In this document: in pieces, positions 56,071-64,000 of the stretch
How the letters are laid out: the number at the start of each line of letters is the position of its first letter
How positions within the stretch are numbered: the stretch's first letter is position 1
Made by a program: the position numbers and the translations under genes
The notes under the pieces: model-generated
What the model was told of the DNA's origin: nothing
The model's database searches: none
Seen by the model: only the letters and a program-made list of their open reading frames with translations
Assembly (NCBI GenBank): GCA_036936605.1
Contig: JAUPFV010000002.1
Span: 166,231,739 to 166,295,738, forward strand
DNA: 64,000 bases
From: Limnanthes douglasii subsp. nivea
Taxonomy: Eukaryota; Streptophyta; Magnoliopsida; Brassicales; Limnanthaceae
Direction of reading: 5' to 3'

Positions 56071-58330
56071 TAAAACTTGATAGAATCAGTTCATTATCTA
56101 GAAATTTCTGCAACGGGATATAGTATGAGGATTTCATTGCGATTTCTTGCAAGTAAGGTCATGATCCCAAAGGTCGTGAAGGATCGAAACGCATAGAAAT
56201 TTTATTGTTATTTGAGATTTTATGAAAATTCATCTAACCAACAATTTATCTCGTCCCAAACTTATTTCTTATAGAAAATAGGAGTTAAAATATAATTCTA
56301 AAAGTACATCGTTAAATCGAGGAGTTATGTTTGTATTATGGTTATCTTTATGATGGTATCCGTGTAACATTAAAGGTTTTACACATGGATCAACAAAATA
56401 TCAGCCGAATCAAACACCAAAATCTTTTTTGAAGGTGAAAATTTCTTAGTTTGAGAGTCAAAATATTTCTATATATGATTAGATAGAGAATGGTAAGTTA
56501 CATAATTCGTTGCTTGACCTACTTTCGGATGCCAAACAACAAGGTGATTGGAGCGTTAATACATGAAAATAAAATAATAATAATAATATCATTCAAAATG
56601 TTGGCTCAGGTGAAGTTCTTACTTCTAGTAATTAGCTTGGTAATTGTTCAAGCAAACATATTATTTGAAGGACTAACAAAAAATAAGAAGTTTAAATAGA
56701 AACAACAAACAAAAGTTACATTAATGATAATGTTTTAGAAAACTAGTGGCCATGAAAAGAAGATGAGGTTTGGTATAAGAACTTTGATACTGAATTGTTA
56801 GAACAACGTGGGGTGATTAAGTACTAAAACGAGAGGATGCCAGTGATAATAGCATGACCTATGGATCAAATGATATACATATGAGTAAGGATCGGAAAGA
56901 AAGAGTGGAGATCTTTTTATTTAAAAGTATGAAAAAGTAAATAAAAGTTTCAAATCTAGGCTGGAAGGGTTGTGCATTATGTTAGCAATTCATTGGTAAA
57001 CAATAGAGCAGGTTCTGGTTCGGCCGGATTAGTGTCGGTCTAGCTTTTTAGAAAATATATTTGGATTGGAGTGTACATGTGCAATATGTCCCGGTAACCT
57101 CATCTAGGAAGTATGATGTGGAAACCACTTTCTCCATCGCTTTATGTTATATTATATATTAATAATCTTCCAAAATATAAAAAAACTAAATAAAAATAAG
57201 AGTTGAACACGATCTTGTGTTCGAAATCCAATACAATAAACTATTGTGTTATGTATTTTTTTGTGTTATATTTGATAGTTCCAAAAATATCCGGAAGTGT
57301 TACGAGCCAAAGATATTTTTAGAGTAAGATGGTAGAGAGGCAGACATGAGAATTCTAGAGAGTAACTACCAAAAGTGAAAACATCTTTATATAGTAAAGA
57401 TGGTGGATTTAAAAGCTATATTTTGGTCAACTTAAGACTATTTCACTCCATTATTATACTAATCTTAAATACATTTACTATTCATTACATAAAACATTTT
57501 CAATGTTACACATTTATTGTGACTATTTTACCAAACTTATACAAAATTACGTTGCCTTAATAAATTCTTGATCTGCCTCATGGTTTAGATAAATCTCACC
57601 CTTCACAATATTCTTTCAGTGTTAGTAATATATTTACTCGTATTAAAAAATCATAAATGTACCAGGTTTTTACCGATCCATTAGTTCAGATCGATAATCA
57701 GATCGATTCTAAAAGTTACCTCACGAAGAGCTCGATAATACTATCGACGGATCCACAGATGACTGGTCACAAATAATATCAGGTTTCGTAACTTATTAAC
57801 CGCCCTAAACTAATTCTTAATAAGTTCATATGAAAAATTGATGATAAAACCTAATTGTATAAATTTTGATTGCGGCTGGATTTGGCATATTATTAAGTAA
57901 AAATAAAAATAATTTGGTGTGATTCAAACCAAAATATCATAGCGTGTCTTTGGAGATGAAATGGAAAAAAATGAGTTCTTAACTTTAGTTTAATAATTTG
58001 AATAAAGAATAGGAGAGCGGGAGACATGTCGAATGTATTTAAGTTTTTGAATCAAACTAAAAAATTTATTTATTTGAATTAATATTCTTTAAAATAATAG
58101 AATTAGTATTATTGGGTAACATTTTTTATGCAAAATCCATTAGTAAGGATGGAGTTAGATTGATAGGAAACGTGATAGTTAAAGGTAAAAGTGATAAATT
58201 CTTTAATTACAAAAGAACCTAATAATTAATTCTTTTTTTATAATTTTTTTCCTTTTATTTTATAAACGTTTACAATAAGGATTTTTTTGTGCTAGTATTA
58301 TTTACAGAATTATCGCATATTGAGGAGACA
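56071..58330. other. No gene recognised
   Basis: AT-rich DNA with only short, unsupported ORFs. Nothing recognised. Confidence 0.5.
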
Positions 58331-58985
58331 CGTTTGTAGTAACCGTTGTTTTGTTGATCACTAATTATGGGATAACGTCTTACCCGTTCGATATACCTTT
58401 TATTTGTCTTTTTTACCGCTCGGGTTTCAATTTGCCACAGGCGGTGAGTTTTCTAATATTTTGTGTTGGGTTTATCATATATTTCTTCTCGACTTGGTGT
58501 AGTAACCAACTGGCTATGTTGTACATAAAAAGTGTTAGGCTTCGTATGGTCTTTCGCGTACAAATTTTTCCTTTGTCTATTAACCTGATCACGTAACTGA
58601 TCGTGTCGTTCAAGACTCATTATGGCCCATTGTGTAGCCTTGGGGCGTGGTTTATCAACTCGTTCACTAATGATTGTCTATTTAGCATTTGGAGAAATCT
58701 TTGAAGATTACTGTTGTTAGAGATATAAAGTCTAGGACCATTAGCCCATATAGTTCGTCTATAAATAAGAGTTTTATAATCTATGTAATTTGTTCTCTTT
58801 CTAAATAATAAACTTTATGCATCTTTGTTTTACCCGACTAGAAATCGATTGGTTGATTTGTACAGCGAGACGTTGAGTATCATGTTGTATCTTGCCTTGA
58901 ACATATCTTCACGGAACTCTCAACATCAACTAGGATGCGCGTAACCATAACTCTTCTGATCTTCTAAGTTAATTGTTAAAACATC
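58331..58985. repeat. Possible LTR remnant
   Basis: TGTTAGAGATATAAAG at 58714, TATAAATAAGAG at 58761-58772 and AATAATAAACTTT near 58805 have the order of an LTR start, TATA box and poly(A) signal. No second copy in the window. Confidence 0.3.
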
Positions 58986-60010
58986 CTCGTGGGTGTTGCG
59001 GCCCCACAAAAATCGTCATCACAAAACGTTAAGTCAGCCGCTGGGTCTCGATAATTATGATAGGTGACCCATCATCTGATTGCACTTCAAGATCTTTATT
59101 ATGTTCCTTCTTTGACGTAGGGTCTGCTTCTGACAGTGTATCCCCGCAAGAGATGGTGAACAACCATTTCAAATTTCTTTTGTAATCTTTTCTTTGCTCT
59201 TGCACGCCATCCATCTCCTATCATCCTCGTGTTTGTCCTACTTGTGCCTAACAAACTGAACCAACTCTCCACTGTTGATCAGTCGTTGAATCTCTTCTTT
59301 GAGATGCAAGTAGTGATCGTTCGAATGATCATGGTCGTTTTGATAGGAATAAAAGAGGCCAACATGCGGCATAGTGGCTGATGTGCTGCCACTAGCTCCT
59401 TTAGATCTCAAAGGTCATTCATAGCATGGGAAAATATTTTGACCTAACTCTTGAGTGACTCCCCTCTCCTCTGATATAAATCCATGATAGAGTAACTTTT
59501 CTTCTTGTCGCTCTTTGTTATCGACGAACCGGTCCGTGAAGGCACCCTATAGCGTTAGCTTTAAGGGACAACATCATCGGTTTTGAATACCATCATCATA
59601 TTTTAAAATTACTCCAGGTGACATTCTGGATCTCTCGTTCCGTCATAGGCCTCCATCCGGTATGGGTCCAATTTTCTTGGGAACTCCGCTTCTTGAATTT
59701 TATTAATGAAATGAAGATTCTTTGAGAATATAAGCGTCTACATTTGTACACATCTGATTGTATGGCACCGCATCCCTATCACTATCACGTTATTTCGTTC
59801 TTAAGTTCGTATTGCATCCTTACTCCATCAAAATCCTTTGCACCCAAGCATCCAGAGAATAGTAACTCCGCTTGGGATGTAATTGACGCTAGTGGATTAA
59901 GAAGAGGCTGAATCGAAGAAGAAGTATACGACCCTTCGATGCAGAAGATCTTTTGTTTATGATGTGCAGTTTGTAAAGCAACGATTATGGTTGCAAAGGA
60001 TGACCCCAAA
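58986..60010 (-). pseudogene. Element G: inverted gag fragment of the D family
   Basis: Minus strand. EAEFPRKLDPYRMEAYDGT near 59640-59700 and DLYQRRGESLKS near 59470 match element D's Gag (EAKLPRKFDPFRMEAYDG; DLYKRRGDSLKS). YSYQNDHDHSNDHYLHLKEE near 59290-59345 is the knuckle-like region, followed by IQRLINSGELVQ. The fragment ends in the gag-protease linker near 59029. It lies within D's boundaries but in opposite orientation, so it is a separate insertion or rearrangement. Stops are frequent. Confidence 0.72.
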
Positions 60011-61089
60011 CATTTTCAATTTGGTCTAAGGGTTTCAACACATCTTTCCCCATGGCATTCCATGTTCAATATATGGGAGTTCGGCCTCTTTTGGGAAAGA
60101 GGTTTGCGAAGGAGGACACCGAACGGACTTCTGTGTTTCCAGCTCTCACATGTGCTATTTTATATTATAGTGTTCCCACCGGTGATCATGCAGCGTATGA
60201 TGGTACAGAATATGGTAAGCATTTCCCCACATTTCATTGCTCTGACCGACCGGTGCACGACGATCAGAATCACGACAAGAGAACAAAAAAAAGACCTGTG
60301 AAATCGGCAATGGTTACGGTTACGTGGAAGACAAAAGATGGTGATCTATGCCGAACAAAAAATATTGATGGACACCGAACAAGTAAAGGTGACCCATGAT
60401 GCGCATGCGGAGAATGTCTACCACGTCGAGAATGAGGAGGTAACATGTGATGTCTTAAAGATGATGGTGATCCTCGAAGGCCAAAAAAACATTACAAAAT
60501 ACAGTTATGATACAAATCCAATGGTTATAATGTGTCAACATTTGCTTGTTCGTGTCATATTTTCCCCTATTGCGTAACTACACCTGTTTGTTTGTGCTTT
60601 TTTGTTAATATTATTACATTTTTATATTTTTTTGGTATATTAATAGTGAAATTATACTAGAGGTGCTTACTCACAAACTATATTGTCATCTAATACCCAA
60701 ACTATTATTTATGCTTACTTAATACTAATCTCATCTATATAACTCTCAATTAATACTTAATTCTTTAATAATACGTCAAATATCCATGCGTCATCACCAT
60801 CCACCTAACCAATCCTAATTCTTGAACAAAAATTTCTTTTTTTTTACTTTTTCTTTTTATTTTATTTTTTAAAAAGCATATATTTCAAACCGGAGTTCGC
60901 CTTTATTTTTTTTAAGATGAACAATACTAGATTCATTGATGATATTTTCTGAATTTTAAAAAAAAAACAATTCATCAGTAACGTGTGAGTTCTTTGAAAA
61001 TTAACCGTGAGAATTTTTTGAAAATCAATCGTGCGAGTTCTCTAAAAAATTAAACAATACATATTAGAACAATATAGTATATAGTTATT
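60011..61089. other. No gene supported; possible gag N-terminal remains up to about 60560
   Basis: Open plus-strand stretches exist at 60052-60399 but show no family, and the opposite strand may be the eroded N-terminus of element G's gag. From 60600 the DNA is very AT-rich; a short imperfect repeat of 25-30 bp (GTGAGTTCTTTGAAAATTAA type, three units) lies at 60983-61050. Confidence 0.4.
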
Positions 61090-61200
61090 TTCAAAATAAA
61101 AAAATAGTACATCACAAATTTTAGAAGGTTTATGAGTCCATGTCAATTACATGTGTGATGTGACGACAATTCTCAATGATAAATACATATTAACACGTTT
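61090..61200 (+). repeat. Direct repeat S, copy 2
   Basis: Partner of 43630-43740, same orientation. Confidence 0.7.
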
Positions 61201-61896
61201 TCTTCAAAATCCAAGCACCATTTACACTATAACGAATTTCGTGTCAGAGCCGCTAGTATCCACGCTCGAAAAATGACACATGGCATTCCACCGTTCAAAA
61301 ATCCAAAACTCTATCATTCATGCAATACGTCATAACACTCACATCTTTAGACTAGTACACCAGTTCTCCCATCTCCTCGGCTTCATGTAAATTTTTTTTT
61401 CATCGATTCTATGTTCTTAACATATAATTCATGAACTACGGAGTGCCATGATAAGGGGGTTTATATCAACTAACAGACTTTGGCAATATTCAAGCAGATG
61501 GAAATAGTAGGAACATGTGAACAGTGCCGAACAGAAGCATCTACATTGTAAACAATAAACGAAGTAAAGATATGCACGAGGATAATAAAAAGTATCATCT
61601 CGTTGAAGTCTAACCGAAAGAGATTAAATGATTATCAAGTTAGTCGAGGGTCATCAGATGGAGAAAGCATTGACGACAACGAAAAGGAAATGAAACCAGG
61701 TTAAGAAGACGCCTCACCGAATAGGATAAACAAGAGGCGATATCACCGAACCAAAAAAGAACAAAGAGCCGACGACATATCGACCATCACTAGACGAGGA
61801 AAAAATTTAGTTAAGGTCATAAGTGAGTATAAGTATAAAAACTGACTCATGGCTACAAACAGCACGAGCGAGACTGACTGAGGTTTACCTCAAAAA
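61201..61896. other. Element D 3' region, non-coding
   Basis: Stretch before the 3' LTR. The minus strand has a TATA-like TTTTTATACTTAT near 61825-61840, where a promoter of D's antisense gene would be expected by analogy with A and B; this is weak. No ORF of note. Confidence 0.4.
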
Positions 61897-62166
61897 CGAA
61901 CGGTTAAGGAAACAACTGAAAACAACATTAAATGGGTGGTAAACCCACTAAACGCAGGAAGAATAAAGCAATGATCGTAAATTTAATCCCTGTATCATAG
62001 ATGTTAGTCTACGTGCGAATATAATGGAGTCATGTATGAAGTGGTGATTGTAAACTGCTATAGGATTATATAAATAGGCACATAATCTACCATAAAATGC
62101 AACTTCTCTTTTCCGATTAATAAGATTTTCTACTTGATATTACGAGTGTTATAAGTTCCCATAACA
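61897..62166 (+). repeat. Element D 3' LTR
   Basis: About 270 bp, about 85% identical to 36834-37106 by eye, with the same ATTATATAAATAGGCA and end TTCCCATAACA. TCAAT follows at 62167-62171. Confidence 0.78.
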
Positions 62167-62171
62167 TCAAT
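62167..62171. other. Element D target-site duplication, right copy (TCAAT)
   Basis: Matches 36829-36833. Confidence 0.65.
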
Positions 62172-62214
62172 GTTTGGTGGCAGATTTGTGTTTAGATTGG
62201 ATGACTACAAATAT

Positions 62215-62400
62215 TTTATGTGACATATTTCCCGTCCATATATAGTATGAACAATTTAATCTCCACACGAGTATGATATTATTCGGTTTGGGCCTGAAGA
62301 CCCGCACAATTTTGCTTTTGATCCACTTCCAAAAAGACTCATACTAGTATAGAGACTAGGTTGTTCATACTTATATACGAAAGTAATATATAACTCAATG
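62215..62400 (-). repeat. Dispersed repeat R, copy 3
   Basis: Matches 36210-36400 in the same orientation (GAGTATGATATT, TTTGGGCCTGAAG, GCACAATTTTGCTTTTGATC, GTTGTTCATACTTATA). Confidence 0.7.
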
Positions 62401-63309
62401 GGATACTTACCATTCTTTATGCGGCTTGTCACTAACTGATCCAGCCCATTTATAGCATAATAATAAAAATTAATGGTTGCCACTTGTACCTTCTTTATTT
62501 CTTAATAGCTTGGAAATCAATGGCTAACGTAGTACTTTTCTCTCATTTTAAATAAACATCAGGATCATTCATTTTATGATCATCATGTCTAATTCTTCGG
62601 GATCTCCTAGTGTTCTATCTTGACGAGTGATATTTTGACTAAAATAATTATCTTTGATATATTCTTTCTATGATATATGGTATGTTTTTTGATTTCTTTG
62701 ATGTGTCTTTTTCTGAAAATTTGTCAACTCTTTCATGAATCTCTTCCATCCCAACTCTCACGAGCCTCTGCATTAAGTGTATGTACTTGGAGATTAGTAA
62801 CGAAGCCTCCTCTTCATTGTAGTTCTTGTTTTTACTTTTAGATATGTTTAAAACCTACGTAATATTATTTGGAAAGTAGAATTCTCATCAAGTTTAAGTG
62901 TTTAATTCAATTAGATATATTATGATATTTTATATATTCAATATATTATTTATACAATATAAGATGATATTTTTAAATAATATTTTGATGATGAAAAAAT
63001 AATAATAATATTTTTAGAGAGATAGTATAATATGTTTTTATAAATGAAATAGGATATTTTTTAAAATGTAGTAAAATATTTTTAATGATATAGTAGAATA
63101 TTTCTAAATATATAATCAGATATTTTGTAGAATTTAATAAAATATTTTTACAGATATGATATAATATTTTAAAAAATACAATAGTATATTTTTCAATAGT
63201 TGTTTGAAGATTGAAGGGATTATAGTAATATTTTTAAAGATATAGTATTATATTTTTCAGTAGTTGTTTAAAGATGAATACGATTAAAAGAGTATGAGCA
63301 TACATGTTT
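62401..63309. other. AT-rich DNA with short ATATTTT-type repeats at about 62930-63260
   Basis: Many irregular copies of a GATATAGTATAATATTTTTA-like word about every 25-35 bp. No gene. Confidence 0.55.
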
Positions 63310-63506
63310 TTAATAATAAATATAGATTTAAGGATAAACTCAATACTCAATACTCAGAGCGCAATGAACGTGCACAAGGTAAACCTTCATGCCAGAATGT
63401 AAACCACACAAAGTGACAGGCTCAGCCGAGATAGTGTATGTAGAGGGACTCGAACTCATAACCTTTGATCACAAGCATGCCTTACTCAACCAACTCTGCT
63501 ATCCTT
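63310..63506 (-). repeat. tRNA-derived SINE
   Basis: The minus strand begins with a tRNA-like head: A box TAGCAGAGTTGG (63491-63502) and B box GAGTTCGAGTCCC (63445-63457), 33 bp apart. A non-tRNA body follows, containing GTGGTTTACATTC and GGTTTACCTTGTGCACG, then a tail of ATTGAGT repeats. No complete acceptor stem is visible, so it is not a tRNA gene. RNA polymerase III would transcribe it from the A/B boxes and LINE enzymes would mobilise it. Confidence 0.68.
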
Positions 63507-63519
63507 TTGGAGGCATCTA

Positions 63520-64000
63520 GTACACCTTTGATAATATGTTGATGAGACATTTTCTCTCATCAAATGACACCGTCCGTGGACACAATTTTTTGGTATCTTG
63601 TTCCAAAAGAATGATGGTTTTGAATTAATATCTTTAGAAAGGAGGAAAGAAGGTAAAGTTGAAATGACGAGTTGAAAGAAAATGGTAATTTATTTATTTT
63701 TATTCTCTGATTTCCATCTACGACAATTTTAGGATTCTTTCTTCGATTTTGACCTGAAATAATTTTTGTTTCTTATATGATTCAAACTAAATGAGTATCA
63801 AATCTAAAATTATATCTAAATCAATGATTTGGATCATTCTGCTCGTTTGAGGTGTTTATTAGTTGTTTTTAAGACATTTTAGCATCTAGTTTTTTTTATT
63901 AAGATTCGATTTGGATACGATTATTTTCTCCGCCAATCAGCCAATGTTATATTGTTTGGTTTTCGTTTGGTCTATGATCTATTGTTTAGACAATAGATGT
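63520..64000 (+). repeat. Repeat T, copy 2
   Basis: Collinear with 45105-45660 and continuing off the right edge. Confidence 0.75.

Larger units (their letters stand above)
36834..62166 (+). mobile_element. Element D: old Tat element spread over 25 kb by nested insertions
   Basis: The 5' LTR at 36834-37106 and the 3' LTR at about 61897-62166 share about 85% identity and both end TTCCCATAACA. TCAAT flanks both. Directly after the 5' LTR are a Tat/Athila-type primer site and plus-strand gag, protease, RT, RNase H, second RNase H and integrase (37.2-42.5 kb), then a minus-strand antisense gene (42.7-43.4 kb). From about 43.4 to 61.1 kb lie other elements. Pairing of LTRs so far apart rests on similarity plus TSD; two separate relatives are a possible alternative. 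Confidence 0.65.

Noticed and set aside
60052..60399. Plus-strand ORF of 115 codons as a host gene
   Set aside because: No recognisable family, and the complementary strand is continuous with element G's gag region.
63445..63504. Functional tRNA gene on the minus strand
   Set aside because: A and B boxes are present but the acceptor stem does not close and a SINE-like body follows.

Overview
The window is plant DNA and, as far as I can read it, made almost wholly of nested, decayed retrotransposons. I found no intact host gene. The plant origin rests on LINEs with a DUF4283/zinc-knuckle ORF1 and a zf-RVT tail, Tat-lineage Ty3/gypsy elements with a second (archaeal-type) RNase H, a Copia element with a TGGTATCAGAGC primer site, a tRNA-derived SINE, and a short GT-AG intron. 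A eudicot is likely; the species cannot be told. The AT-rich, repeat-on-repeat structure suits heterochromatin.

Layout. (1) 1-29110: one minus-strand LINE, now in three pieces (1-2001, 10675-11395, 28439-29110). It is split by two minus-strand Tat elements: A (2002-10674, LTRs about 16% diverged) and B (11396-28438, LTRs about 3% diverged, perfect TSD ATACT). B carries an internal tandem duplication of about 5.98 kb (13443-25400), so it has two pol regions and two copies of its antisense gene. (2) 29150-30120: degenerate tandem repeats. (3) 30553-33012: element C, a short gag-only LTR element. (4) 33013-36833: AT-rich DNA with retroelement scraps. (5) 36834-62166: element D, an old Tat element. 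Its LTRs lie 25 kb apart with a matching TCAAT duplication, and later insertions fill the space: a chromovirus tail (43.8-44.6 kb), a Copia element E (46287-51045, TSD CATTT), a second LINE (51.85-56.07 kb) broken by a truncated B-family element F (54193-55255), and an inverted D-family gag, G (59.0-60.0 kb). (6) 62.2-64 kb: dispersed repeats, a SINE, and a segment that repeats 45.1-45.66 kb.

The most notable system is the extra gene of the Tat elements. A, B and D each carry, between integrase and the 3' LTR, a gene on the strand opposite to gag-pol. It has a conserved domain resembling the family annotated as putative gypsy-type transposon (Transposase_28-like). In A and B a coiled-coil C-terminus and an own TATA box outside the LTR can be seen. 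In B a 70-bp GT-AG intron joins its two open segments in frame. Antisense extra ORFs are known in Tat elements (Grande, Retand), so the class is not new; its separate, spliced transcription unit, partial duplication and convergence on pol across a 51-bp minisatellite deserve attention. All elements carry stops or frameshifts and look non-autonomous now.
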